Assembly (NCBI GenBank): GCA_950097605.1
Contig: CATNEU010000099.1
Span: 1-6,194, forward strand
Direction: 5' to 3'
Length of the DNA: 6,194 nucleotides
DNA from: an uncultured Oscillospiraceae bacterium
GTDB taxonomy: Bacteria; Bacillota; Clostridia; Oscillospirales; Ruminococcaceae
Shown: one piece after another, positions 1-6,194 of the stretch
Position numbering within the stretch: the first letter of the stretch is position 1
How the letters are laid out: every line of letters starts with the position of its first letter
Position numbers and translations under genes: made by a program
Notes under the pieces: generated by a model
Seen by the model: only the letters and a program-made list of their open reading frames with translations
The model's database searches: none
Told to the model about the DNA's origin: nothing

Positions 1-40
1 CCGGTCCAGAAGGGAAGTTACGCTGATATGAAAAGGCCCG

Positions 41-81
41 CTGCAAAAGAGGGGAACTTTATATAGGCCCCTCCTTTGCAG
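41..81 (-). repeat. 14-bp inverted repeat (hairpin)
   Basis: Arms 41-54 and 68-81 are complementary over 14 positions around a 13-nt AT-rich loop. The single imperfection is an A:C mismatch if read as plus-strand RNA but a G:U wobble if read as minus-strand RNA, so the stem is better on the minus strand. A shorter 7-bp pair (7-13 with 86-92) brackets it. On the minus strand the stem is followed after a few bases by CCTTTTC, so it could act as a weak terminator. No gene end is visible next to it. Confidence 0.5.
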
Positions 82-97
82 GGAACCTTCTGAAAAC

Positions 98-123
98 ATC
101 CCCACTCGGGCACGGCTGGGGAT
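98..123. repeat. 7-bp inverted repeat carrying a shared 14-mer
   Basis: ATCCCCA at 98-104 pairs with TGGGGAT at 117-123 across a 12-nt loop. The loop and right arm include GGCACGGCTGGGGA (109-122), which recurs exactly at 1980-1993 upstream of spoIIAA. Confidence 0.4.
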
Positions 124-124
124 C

Positions 125-242
125 GTTAAGGGGCGCGTCTTCCGACCCATCAGCGCACCTCCTGCGACCGCCGCGCCGTCGCCCTTTGCCCATCCGAATA
201 CGGCGTAGGGTCAAATGGAGGAAGGTAGCGGCACCCCTTAAC
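125..242. repeat. Long nested inverted repeat, possible structured RNA or palindromic repeat element
   Basis: Four pairs of complementary segments nest in order. GTTAAGGGG (125-133) pairs with CCCCTTAAC (234-242). CTTCC (139-143) pairs with GGAAG (220-224). GACCC (144-148) pairs with GGGTC (208-212). CGCCGT (174-179) pairs with ACGGCG (200-205). Together they give a rod-like fold of about 118 nt with internal loops. It could be a small RNA gene, a REP/MITE-like intergenic repeat, or part of a longer element with the neighbouring hairpins. I could not match it to a known RNA family. The strand is undetermined. Confidence 0.45.
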
Positions 243-252
243 TGAATTTTTG

Positions 253-279
253 CCTACTTTTTCTTCACGAAAAAGTAGG
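253..279. repeat. Perfect 11-bp hairpin
   Basis: CCTACTTTTTC (253-263) and GAAAAAGTAGG (269-279) are perfect inverted repeats around a 5-nt loop. Neither strand has a T-tract after the stem, so it is not a standard intrinsic terminator. It begins 10 bases after the nested stem ending at 242 and may belong to the same element. Confidence 0.5.
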
Positions 280-283
280 GGCC

Positions 284-302
284 TGTCGCGGCCTGCGCGA
301 CA
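284..302. repeat. Perfect 7-bp hairpin
   Basis: TGTCGCG (284-290) and CGCGACA (296-302) are perfect inverted repeats around a 5-nt loop. This marks the right limit of the GC-rich hairpin cluster, because the sequence turns AT-rich immediately afterwards. Confidence 0.4.
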
Positions 303-439
303 AACCAAAAGATAGATGCATCAAAAAGCTATAGAACAAAACCAGTTATATAAAAGGAAACACCCACAGCACGCCCGAGCGAAAAATGAAAAGAGAGATG
401 CGTCTGATTGTTATAAAAATATAAAAACATATAAACGTC

Positions 440-487
440 TATTATAAAACCAGAGCGGCAAGCCCCACATCGTAGGGCTTGCCGCTC
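440..487 (-). terminator. Rho-independent terminator of the spoIIA operon
   Basis: A perfect 13-bp stem is formed by 453-465 and 475-487, with a 9-nt loop. It begins only three bases past the sigF stop codon (491-493). Read on the minus strand the stem is followed by TGGTTTTATAATAG, a moderately T-rich tail. Position, stem length and tail all fit an intrinsic terminator ending spoIIAA-spoIIAB-sigF. On the plus strand there is no T-tract and no gene to terminate. Confidence 0.8.
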
Positions 488-490
488 CAA

Positions 491-1162
491 TCATTCATTC
501 AGCCTTGTCCGAAGCTGCATCAAAATCTTTTTCTCCCGCCGCGACACCTGCACCTGTGTCATCCCCAGCACCTTTGCGGTTTCGGTCTGCGTCTTGTTTT
601 CAAAATAGCGCAGCATCACGAGCTTACGGTCGCTTGCCTCCAGCCGGACGATTGCCTCTTTCAGCGACAGCAGGTCAGTGACCTCCTCCTCGGGCGGGTC
701 CACCGGGATGTCGAGCTGACCGCCGCCCTCCTCGTCGCTCCCGGTCAGAGAAACGGGGTGCATCGAAGCGGAAACGGCCTCGGCCGCCTCCTCCTGCGTG
801 ATACCCAGCAGCTCCGCCAGCTCCCCGATGGTTGGTTCGCGGCCGTTTTTCTGCAAAAAACGCTCACGTGCGCGGGTGGTTTTCAGCGAAAGCTCCTTGA
901 GCGTCCGGCTCACCTTCACGCTGCCGCCATCCCGGAATAGGCGTTTCATTTCCCCAAGAATCACCGGCACCGCATAGGTCGAAAACTTCACGCCTCTGTC
1001 CTCGTCGAAGGCGTCCGTTGCCTTGATGAGTCCGATACAGCCCGCCTGGAACAAATCGTCATATTCAATGCCTCTGCCCTTGAACCGGTGCGCGCAGGAA
1101 TGCACCAGGCCCATGTTGCCGCTGATGACCTCTTCGCGGCTGCCGCGCACCGGCCTATCCAT
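491..1162 (-). CDS. sigF: RNA polymerase sigma-F factor (forespore-specific), short N-terminus
   Basis: This is the sigma-70 family factor that directs early forespore transcription and is held inactive by SpoIIAB until released by SpoIIAA. From the ATG at 1162 it has 223 residues, against 255 in B. subtilis SigF. Region 2 is clear: DDLFQAGCIGLIKATDAFD at residues 35-53 (core binding) and YAVPVILGEMKRLFRD at 63-78 (-10 recognition and melting). VKVSRTLKEL follows at 82-91. The region 4.2 helix-turn-helix is at about 191-212, including MTQVQVSRREKK, where Arg209 stands for a Leu in B. subtilis. Homology begins at NMGLV (residues 16-20), so roughly 25 N-terminal residues (sigma region 1.2 and the start of domain 2) are absent. 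The open frame continues upstream to 1441, but that part overlaps spoIIAB and does not look like sigma factor. The ATG overlaps the end of spoIIAB by 8 nt and has only a weak ribosome binding site, suggesting translational coupling. Its identity is supported by its position after spoIIAB. Confidence 0.93.
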   Translation of the reverse strand: MDRPVRGSREEVISGNMGLVHSCAHRFKGRGIEYDDLFQAGCIGLIKATDAFDEDRGVKFSTYAVPVILGEMKRLFRDGGSVKVSRTLKELSLKTTRARERFLQKNGREPTIGELAELLGITQEEAAEAVSASMHPVSLTGSDEEGGGQLDIPVDPPEEEVTDLLSLKEAIVRLEASDRKLVMLRYFENKTQTETAKVLGMTQVQVSRREKKILMQLRTRLNE

Positions 1163-1601
1163 GCAATGCGGGCCGGCTTTTGAGCGTTTTTTCCATTGTA
1201 ACCGTCGTGCCGCCGCCGACCCGGGAGGACACCCGTATTTTGTCCATAAAAGACTGCATAACCGCAAAGCCAAGTCCCGCGCGCTCGCCCGTTGTGCAGG
1301 TGGTATACAGCGGCTCCATTGCCTGCTTGACGTCCGGGATGCCGCAGCCCTTGTCCCGGACGCGGATTTGAATTTTTCCGCCCTCGAGGATGCGGGCCTG
1401 TATGTATACGGTGCCGAGCGTATCCTTATAGCCATGGACAATGCAGTTGGTCACAGCTTCCGAAATGGCCGTTTTGATATCCGTCACCTCATCCACGGTT
1501 GGATCCAGTGCCGCGACAAACGCCGCCACGGCGATCCGGGCAAAGCTCTCGTTGGCAGACCGGCTGGGAAAGCTCAGCTTCATCTCGTTGCGTACAGTCA
1601 C
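1155..1601 (-). CDS. spoIIAB: Anti-sigma F factor / serine kinase SpoIIAB
   Basis: This is a GHKL-fold ATPase that binds and inhibits sigma F and, with ATP, phosphorylates SpoIIAA. It has 148 residues, matching the family's usual length of about 146. N box: SEAVTNCIVHGY, with Glu48 as likely catalytic base and Asn52 as likely Mg ligand. G1 box: DKGCGIPD (83-90). G2/lid: ERAGLGF (106-112). Arg22 in ESFARIAVAAF corresponds to B. subtilis Arg20, which contacts both partners. The C-terminus resembles that of B. subtilis SpoIIAB, so the gene is complete. The start is GTG at 1601. It overlaps the spoIIAA stop as GTGA and has a good Shine-Dalgarno sequence (AAAGGGGG, 1609-1616) seven bases upstream. 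The residues from NEMKLSF onward align with B. subtilis NEMHLEF, which supports this start. It is transcribed with spoIIAA and sigF. Confidence 0.97.
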   Translation of the reverse strand: MTVRNEMKLSFPSRSANESFARIAVAAFVAALDPTVDEVTDIKTAISEAVTNCIVHGYKDTLGTVYIQARILEGGKIQIRVRDKGCGIPDVKQAMEPLYTTCTTGERAGLGFAVMQSFMDKIRVSSRVGGGTTVTMEKTLKSRPALHG

Positions 1602-1918
1602 CTCTTCGCCCCCTTTTCAATCACGGCAAGACGGTCGAGTCCGGCCAGCTTCATCACCTTCTGGATATGGACATTCGCGCCCGCAATCACAACTTCTCCA
1701 GCAAACTGCTGCATGAGCTTATACCGGCCCATCACCAGCCCAATTCCCGAGCTATCCATAAACGTCACATCGCGGAAATCCAAAATCAGCATCTGCGGCT
1801 TAATCCGGTCACAGGCGCTGTCAATTTCGTCGCGCATTTCCTTGGCACAGTGATGGTCGATCTCCCCAGAGAGATAGGCCGTCACAGCGTGCTCGCCACA
1901 TTCCATTTTAACAGACAT
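1598..1918 (-). CDS. spoIIAA: Anti-sigma F factor antagonist SpoIIAA (STAS domain)
   Basis: This is the anti-anti-sigma factor of the SpoIIA switch. Unphosphorylated, it binds SpoIIAB and frees sigma F. SpoIIAB phosphorylates it, and the phosphatase SpoIIE, not in this window, reverses that. It is a single STAS domain of 106 residues, slightly shorter than the 117 of B. subtilis. The key motif FMDSSGIGLVMGRYK starts at residue 53. Ser56 matches the phosphorylated Ser58 of B. subtilis, next to the conserved Asp55. The N-terminal LSGEIDHH (16-23) is also family-typical. The ATG at 1918 is preceded by an AAAGAGTGGTG stretch resembling a Shine-Dalgarno sequence. It is the first gene of the operon, with a 4-nt overlap into spoIIAB. 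Confidence 0.96.
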   Translation of the reverse strand: MSVKMECGEHAVTAYLSGEIDHHCAKEMRDEIDSACDRIKPQMLILDFRDVTFMDSSGIGLVMGRYKLMQQFAGEVVIAGANVHIQKVMKLAGLDRLAVIEKGAKR

Positions 1919-1961
1919 CGCGCACCACTCTTTCCCTGTATTTTTTCATCTCCGCCGCACC

Positions 1962-1986
1962 CCGTCCGGACTGTGGGCCGGCACGG
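1962..1986 (-). other. Small hairpin in the spoIIAA upstream region
   Basis: On the minus strand CCGTGCCGG (1986-1978) pairs with CCGGACGG (1969-1962), leaving one bulged G and an 8-nt loop. It lies about 45 bases upstream of the spoIIAA start and would be in the 5' leader if transcription starts upstream. No T-tract follows it, so it is not an intrinsic terminator. Any regulatory role is unproven. Confidence 0.3.
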
Positions 1987-2038
1987 CTGGGGAGCTGTAT
2001 TCTACCGTCTGCCTGGCGGGAACTTGTCCGGCTTTTCC

Positions 2039-2080
2039 GAACAGAAAGAAAATCCCCTATTCCAAGAATAAGGGATTTTC
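2039..2080 (-). terminator. Rho-independent terminator downstream of folC
   Basis: Arms 2048-2062 and 2066-2080 form a 15-bp stem on the minus strand with one G:U wobble and a 3-nt loop. The 3' arm ends in GATTTTC and runs into TTTCTGTTC, giving a T-rich tail in the direction of folC transcription. It lies about 60 bp past the folC stop and about 130 bp before spoIIAA. It separates the folC transcript from the sporulation operon and implies that spoIIAA has its own promoter in 1919-2045. Confidence 0.8.
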
Positions 2081-2139
2081 TGTAAAAAACAAAACCTATT
2101 TTGTCGCCTGCTCAAATAATTTCCATAAAACGGGTCTCG

Positions 2140-3438
2140 CTACAAGCTGCCCTCTTGTTTCCACTGCAATACCATCCGGCGCGCATCGCCCGCCAGGAAC
2201 AGAGAGCCAAAAATGAGAATCAAATCCTGTTCGCCGCTCTCTCGCAGCGCGCGGCGGATGCCGTGCTCAATGCTGTCGTCCGCCGAAACGCTGCCGCACC
2301 ACTTGGACGCAATTGCTTTGAGGTCCATTGCAGGCATCGCCCTTGGATTCAAAGGCGTAACGGCGATCACGCGTTTGCACATCGGCAGGATATGCCGCAG
2401 GCTATTCTCCACCTCTTTGTCCGCCAGCATACCCACCACCGCCGTGACGTCGCGGTCCACCAGCAGCTTCAGGTTATCGGCAAGCGCAGCAACGCCGGCC
2501 TCGTTGTGCGCGCCGTCGAGGATCATAAACGGATTGGCCGAAAGCACTTCAAAACGCGCCGGCCATTTCACCGCCTGCAGGCCCGCCATGATATTCGCAT
2601 CGGTAATCATAAAGCCGCGGCTTTTCAGCGCGCCGATTGTCTCCACGGCCGTAATCGCGTTGGCAACCTGGTGCCTGCCCACGAGCGGAATCCGAAGCGT
2701 AAACCGGTCATAGCGGAACACGGTGCCATACAGGTCGCTCGAGAGGATCTCCGCAGCGGAGAGGTTGGGCCGGATCAGCGTGTTGTTCTCCTCAAACGCG
2801 CGCTGCATAATCACCGTAAGCGCCTGCGGGTCCTGGTCGGGATAGGTCACGGTGATGCCCAGCGGCTTGATGATCCCGCACTTTTCATAGGCAATCTGCG
2901 CCACATTGTCGCCCAGCACCTGGGTGTGGTCGAGGCTGATCGACGTGATCACCGAAACCAGCGGCGGCTCGATGATGTTGGTCGCATCGAACCGGCCGCC
3001 AAGCCCCACTTCAAGACAGACGATGTCGCAGCCGCTCGCCTCAAACCAGCAAAGCGCAATTGCCGTGACGATTTCAAACTCCGTGGCGCTCTCTTCGGTT
3101 TCGGCCAGCCTGTCGGCGGCCTGGCGCACGCGGCCGGCCTGCTCGGCCAGCGCGTCCATACCGATCATCTCCCCGTCGATCTGCATCCGCTCGCGGAAGT
3201 CGATCACAAAGGGAGAGGTGTACATACCGGTCTTATAGCCCGCTGTGGTCAGGACCGACGCGATCATAGCCGTTGTGGAGCCCTTGCCGTTTGTACCGGC
3301 AATGTGCACAAACCGCAGGTTTTTCTGCGGATTTCCCAGCAGCTCCAATAGCCGCCCGATGCGCGCAAGCCCCGGCTTGGAGCCAAACCGCAGCAGGGAA
3401 TGGATATACTCCATGGTCTCTTGATACGTCATACTCAT
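2140..3438 (-). CDS. folC: Bifunctional folylpolyglutamate synthase / dihydrofolate synthase
   Basis: This cytoplasmic Mur-ligase-family enzyme adds glutamate to dihydropteroate and then to reduced folates using ATP, which makes folates and keeps them in the cell. It has 432 residues, normal for FolC. The ATP-binding loop GTNGKGST is at residues 48-55. LEVGLGGRFDATN follows at 142-154 and SLDHTQVLG at 168-176. AYEKCGIIKP (183-192) holds the probable carbamylated lysine. VGRHQVANAI is at 253-262 and LDGAHN, at the start of the C-terminal domain, at 307-312. The C-terminal LILIFGSLFLAGDAR motif is at 406-420. I chose the ATG at 3438 because family homology begins at once (MTYQETMEYIHSLLRFGSKPG). 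The ATG at 3432 is equally possible. The AAAGGGAGG Shine-Dalgarno sequence is 15 bases from 3438, longer than usual. The frame also extends to a TTG at 3525, but that extension is unlike FolC. It follows valS, a common Clostridia/Bacilli pairing. Confidence 0.95.
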   Translation of the reverse strand: MSMTYQETMEYIHSLLRFGSKPGLARIGRLLELLGNPQKNLRFVHIAGTNGKGSTTAMIASVLTTAGYKTGMYTSPFVIDFRERMQIDGEMIGMDALAEQAGRVRQAADRLAETEESATEFEIVTAIALCWFEASGCDIVCLEVGLGGRFDATNIIEPPLVSVITSISLDHTQVLGDNVAQIAYEKCGIIKPLGITVTYPDQDPQALTVIMQRAFEENNTLIRPNLSAAEILSSDLYGTVFRYDRFTLRIPLVGRHQVANAITAVETIGALKSRGFMITDANIMAGLQAVKWPARFEVLSANPFMILDGAHNEAGVAALADNLKLLVDRDVTAVVGMLADKEVENSLRHILPMCKRVIAVTPLNPRAMPAMDLKAIASKWCGSVSADDSIEHGIRRALRESGEQDLILIFGSLFLAGDARRMVLQWKQEGSL

Positions 3439-3577
3439 AGGATGGGAATACTGCCTCCCTTTGATGGAAGCGCCTGCGGCGCATCCGTTTCCTTTCGCTG
3501 CCCGACCTGTCTGCACGGCTGCCAAAATCAGGCGCTCCCCTGCTTTTCAGGCGCGCCGTGCGTTCCCTCCATCCAAA

Positions 3578-3592
3578 CCGGCAACCTGCCGG
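3578..3592 (-). other. Short perfect hairpin in the valS-folC gap
   Basis: CCGGCA and TGCCGG form a 6-bp stem with a 3-nt loop. On the minus strand only TTTGG follows, so it would be at best a weak or partial terminator after valS. It does not rule out read-through into folC. Confidence 0.25.
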
Positions 3593-3614
3593 GCCGCATG
3601 AAAGTGTCGGAAAT

Positions 3615-3656
3615 CCATACTATATTCTGTGTGCTTTTCAGAATTTCATACTATGG
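3615..3656. repeat. Imperfect inverted and direct repeat just after valS
   Basis: CCATACTATATTCTG (3615-3629) is mirrored by 3639-3656 with one mismatch and a 3-nt bulge, making a hairpin with a 9-nt loop. Because the outer arm is nearly self-complementary, it also reads as a direct repeat. On the minus strand ATAGTATG occurs starting at 3654 and at 3623, and the similarity extends over 17 positions with three differences. The period is 31 bp. It begins about ten bases beyond the valS stop. It could be a protein-binding site or mRNA-end structure. No T-tract is present. Confidence 0.4.
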
Positions 3657-3665
3657 TGTACCGGG

Positions 3666-6194
3666 TCAGAGCTTTGCAAGGCTCTCCTCGATTTTTTCCA
3701 GGCGCTCTTTGGCCTTGGCGAGCTTGGCGCGCTCGTTGTCCACAACCGCAGCCGGCGCTTTGGCCACAAAGCTCTCGTTTGCAAGCTTGCCCGCAACAAA
3801 TGCAATCTCCTTTTCACAGGCCAGTTTTTCCTTGGTCAGGCGGGCGGTTTCCTTTTCCCTATCCACCAGCTCGGCCATCGGAATAAACATCCGCGCGCTG
3901 TCGGTGACAACGCAGACGGCTCCTTCGGTCTCGGGATGATCCGTAAGCGTTACGCCAGAAGCGGAGGCCAGCCGCTCGAAAAACGGCGCCGCACCCGCAA
4001 ACGTGTCGGTATACGCGGTCTCAATGAACACCTGTGCTTTTTTGCTCGGCGGCACGTTCATCTGGGTACGGGTGTTGCGCACTGCGCGAATCGCGTCCAT
4101 CACACGCTCAAACGCAGCCTCCTCGGCATCAAACGCGAGCGCCTCGGAATAAACCGGATAGGGCGCAACCATGATGCTCTCGCCCTCATGCGGCAGCGCC
4201 TGCCAGATCTCCTCGGTGATAAACGGCATAAACGGATGCAGCAGCTTCAAGGTGTTCGACATCACATACACCAGCACCTGCCCTGCCGACCGGGCCGTTT
4301 CTCCACCCGCCGCCATGCGGGACTTGGTGAGTTCGATATACCAGTCGCAGAGGATGTCCCAAATGAAATCGTAGAGCTTCTGCACAGCGATGCCCAACTC
4401 GAATTTCTCCAGGTTCTCTCCCACCTCTTTGGCAAGGGTGTTGTATTTGCTGAGAACCCACTTATCCTCAATCATAAGTTGTTCCGGCAGCACGGCGGCG
4501 TCCACCTCTTCGGGCAGGTTCATCAGGATAAACCGCGTCGCGTTCCAGATTTTATTGGCGAAGTTGCGGCTCGCCTTGACCTTCTCGTCGGAATAGCGCA
4601 TGTCGTTTCCGGGACTGTTGCCGGTCGCCAACATAAAGCGGAAGGCGTCCGCACCGTATTCTTCGATGACCTCGAGCGGGTCGATGCCGTTGCCGAGCGA
4701 CTTGCTCATCTTGCGGCCCTGGCTGTCCCGCACAAGGCCATGGATAAACACCGTGTCGAACGGGGTCTCGCCCATCTGCTCCACGCCCGAGAAGATCATC
4801 CGCGCCACCCAGAAGAAGATGATGTCATAGCCCGTGACAAGCGTGTTGGTCGGATAAAAATAGTCGAGTTCCGGGGTCTTGTCGGGCCATCCCAGCGTGG
4901 AGAACGGCCAGAGCGCAGAGGAAAACCACGTATCGAGCGTGTCCTCGTCCTGCCGGATGTTTTTGCTGCCGCAGTGCGCACAGCAGTGCGGCTCCTCCCG
5001 GCTGACTGTGATCTCGCCGCAGTCCGCACAGTACCACGCGGGAATCCGGTGTCCCCACCAGAGCTGGCGCGAGATACACCAATCCTTGATATTCTCCATC
5101 CAATGGAAATAAATCTTCTCAAAACGCTCCGGGATAAACCGGGTTTTGCCGTTTTTGACCGCTTCAATCGCCGGCGCGGCAAGCGGCCCCATCTTGACAA
5201 ACCACTGCTTGGAAACATAGGGCTCCACCGTTGTTTTGCAGCGATAGCAGGAACCCACGTTGTGCTTCATGTCCTCGATCTTGACGAGAAAACCGCCTTC
5301 CTCCAGGTCTTTGACAATCTGTTTTCTGGCCGTATAGCGGTCCAGCCCCACATATTTGCCGCCGTTTTCGTTGATCGTGGCGTTTTCGTGCATCACCACA
5401 ATTACCGGCAGGTTATGCCGCAGGCCAACTTCAAAGTCGTTGGGGTCGTGCGCCGGCGTGATCTTAACAACGCCGGTTCCAAAGTCCATTTCAACATATT
5501 CGTCCGCAACCACCGGAATTTCCCGTCCCACCAGCGGCAGCGTCACGGTTTTGCCCACCAGGTGGCGGTAGCGCTCGTCGTCCGGATGCACGGCAACCGC
5601 CGTATCGCCCAGCAGCGTTTCGGGCCGGGTGGTTGCAAGCTCCAAATAGCCGCTGCCGTCGGTGAGCGGATAGCGCAGGTGCCAGAAGTGGCCGTCCTGC
5701 TCCTCATAGTCCACCTCTGCGTCGGAAATCGAGGTCAAGCAGTGCGGGCACCAGTTGATGATGCGCTCGCCGCGGTAGATCAGTCCCTTTTCATACAGGC
5801 GCACAAACACCTCATTGACGGCTTTGGAGCAGCCCTCGTCCAACGTGAACCGTTCGCGCTCCCAGTCGCAGGATGAACCCATCTTTTTCAACTGCTCGAT
5901 GATGCGCCCGCCGTATTTTTCCTTCCAGTCCCAGGCGCGCTCCAAAAACTTCTCGCGCCCGAGGTCTTCCTTCGAGACGCCCTCGGCGCGCATCTGCTCG
6001 ACGATTTTGGCCTCGGTAGCAATCGAAGCGTGGTCGGTGCCCGGCAGCCAGAGCGCCGCATAGCCCTGCATCCTTCTCCAGCGGATCAGGATATCCTGGA
6101 GCGTGTTGTCGAGCGCGTGTCCCATATGGAGCTGGCCGGTGATATTCGGCGGCGGAATCACAATCGTATAGGGCTTTTTATCAGGATCCACTTC
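3666..6194 (-). CDS. valS: Valyl-tRNA synthetase (N-terminus cut by window edge)
   Basis: This class I aminoacyl-tRNA synthetase charges tRNA-Val and edits mischarged threonine. The visible part is 842 residues. The true start is beyond the right edge, and by family comparison about 30-40 residues are missing. Counted from the first visible residue, [13 protein letters not shown] at 14-26 contains the HIGH-type ATP motif [23 protein letters not shown] at about 188-206 is the CP1 editing domain. NWCPHC (147-152), CYRC (316-319), CADC (389-392) and a Cys pair at 405/408 are probable metal-binding pairs. RKMSKS at 494-499 is the second catalytic loop. The anticodon-binding domain follows. The C-terminus from about 774 is rich in Lys, Glu and Ala and forms the coiled-coil tRNA arm typical of ValRS. 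The GTG at 6191 within the frame is an internal Val codon, not the start. No frameshift or missing motif is seen. A T-box leader, if present, would lie outside the window. Confidence 0.98.
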   Translation of the reverse strand, partial: EVDPDKKPYTIVIPPPNITGQLHMGHALDNTLQDILIRWRRMQGYAALWLPGTDHASIATEAKIVEQMRAEGVSKEDLGREKFLERAWDWKEKYGGRIIEQLKKMGSSCDWERERFTLDEGCSKAVNEVFVRLYEKGLIYRGERIINWCPHCLTSISDAEVDYEEQDGHFWHLRYPLTDGSGYLELATTRPETLLGDTAVAVHPDDERYRHLVGKTVTLPLVGREIPVVADEYVEMDFGTGVVKITPAHDPNDFEVGLRHNLPVIVVMHENATINENGGKYVGLDRYTARKQIVKDLEEGGFLVKIEDMKHNVGSCYRCKTTVEPYVSKQWFVKMGPLAAPAIEAVKNGKTRFIPERFEKIYFHWMENIKDWCISRQLWWGHRIPAWYCADCGEITVSREEPHCCAHCGSKNIRQDEDTLDTWFSSALWPFSTLGWPDKTPELDYFYPTNTLVTGYDIIFFWVARMIFSGVEQMGETPFDTVFIHGLVRDSQGRKMSKSLGNGIDPLEVIEEYGADAFRFMLATGNSPGNDMRYSDEKVKASRNFANKIWNATRFILMNLPEEVDAAVLPEQLMIEDKWVLSKYNTLAKEVGENLEKFELGIAVQKLYDFIWDILCDWYIELTKSRMAAGGETARSAGQVLVYVMSNTLKLLHPFMPFITEEIWQALPHEGESIMVAPYPVYSEALAFDAEEAAFERVMDAIRAVRNTRTQMNVPPSKKAQVFIETAYTDTFAGAAPFFERLASASGVTLTDHPETEGAVCVVTDSARMFIPMAELVDREKETARLTKEKLACEKEIAFVAGKLANESFVAKAPAAVVDNERAKLAKAKERLEKIEESLAKL

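Larger units (their letters stand above)
1..450. other. Gene-free stretch beyond the spoIIA operon
   Basis: No gene in this stretch can be supported. It has two compositional halves. Positions 1-302 are GC-rich and full of inverted repeats, described separately. Positions 303-450 are AT-rich, with many A and TA runs and no clear gene, RNA or promoter pair. A minus-strand reading frame is open from 210 to the left edge, and it contains an ATG at 150 preceded by a good Shine-Dalgarno sequence. It runs through the hairpins and resembles no family I recognise, so it is treated as a finding rather than a gene. Confidence 0.6.

Noticed and set aside
205..242. Possible SRP RNA (4.5S) signature
   Set aside because: GGAAGGTAGCGGC resembles the conserved GGAAGGAAGCAGC of SRP helix 8. 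However, the GGAA tetraloop is not closed by a C-G pair here, and the pairing partners place GGAAG in a different stem.
409..436. Plus-strand promoter-like pair TTGTTA and TATAAA in the AT-rich spacer
   Set aside because: Such pairs are expected by chance in AT-rich DNA, and no plus-strand gene or RNA lies downstream.
1163..1441. N-terminal extension of the sigF frame back to 1441
   Set aside because: It lies wholly inside spoIIAB in another frame, and its translation is Arg/Ser/Ala-rich with no likeness to sigma region 1.
1990..2025. Sigma-H promoter and Spo0A box upstream of spoIIAA
   Set aside because: These would be expected from B. subtilis biology. A GAAT -10-like core is present on the minus strand (1999-2002), but no AGGA-type -35 element sits at the right spacing. 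The best Spo0A-box match (TGTCCGG on the plus strand) fits only 5 of 7 bases. Too weak to annotate.
2101..3351. Plus-strand open frame (416 codons) opposite folC
   Set aside because: It is antisense to an intact folC. Its composition is shadow-like (Arg, His and Ala rich), with no domain and no plausible ribosome binding site noted.
3233..3484. Minus-strand 83-residue frame starting MRRRRFHQ with AAAGGAAACGG upstream
   Set aside because: Most of it overlaps folC out of frame, and its product resembles no family. The purine-rich site could be chance.
3439..3525. FolC start at 3525 (TTG) giving a 461-residue protein
   Set aside because: The extra 29 residues are not FolC-like. FolC homology starts at about 3432, and the TTG has no convincing ribosome binding site.
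3558..5876. Very long plus-strand open frame (772 codons) opposite valS
   Set aside because: It is antisense to an intact, motif-complete valS. It is His/Arg-rich, a typical shadow frame in GC-rich DNA, with no recognisable domain.

Overview
The window looks like chromosomal DNA of an endospore-forming member of the class Clostridia. It is GC-rich for that group. The protein sequences, especially SigF, have the flavour of Oscillospiraceae/Ruminococcaceae, but that placement is an inference from gene order and sequence style, not from a search. All recognisable genes lie on the minus strand, so transcription runs from the right edge to the left.

Region by region, in the direction of transcription: (1) 6194-3666 is valS, valyl-tRNA synthetase, cut at its N-terminus by the window edge. 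(2) 3665-3439 is a 227-bp gap with small inverted and direct repeats. (3) 3438-2140 is folC, folylpolyglutamate/dihydrofolate synthase. (4) A strong hairpin at 2048-2080 followed by a T-rich tract terminates the valS-folC side and separates it from the next operon. (5) 1918-491 is the compact spoIIA operon, spoIIAA-spoIIAB-sigF, with overlapping genes (4-nt overlap, then 8-nt overlap). It encodes the anti-anti-sigma factor, the anti-sigma kinase and the forespore sigma factor F. (6) A perfect 13-bp hairpin at 453-487 followed by T-rich sequence ends that operon. (7) 1-450 has no convincing gene. Positions 41-302 form a GC-rich cluster of five hairpins, one of them a nested stem about 118 nt long, and 303-450 is AT-rich.

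The two halves are housekeeping (translation, folate) and sporulation control. In the spoIIA module, SpoIIAB holds SigF inactive and phosphorylates SpoIIAA. Dephosphorylated SpoIIAA then displaces SigF in the forespore. All catalytic and phosphorylation residues needed for this switch are visible.

The points most worth a second look are the structured gene-free cluster at the left end, an unusually short SigF N-terminus lacking about 25 residues relative to B. subtilis SigF, and a 14-bp sequence shared by the two intergenic regions flanking the spoIIA operon. I see no strong evidence for a wholly new system.
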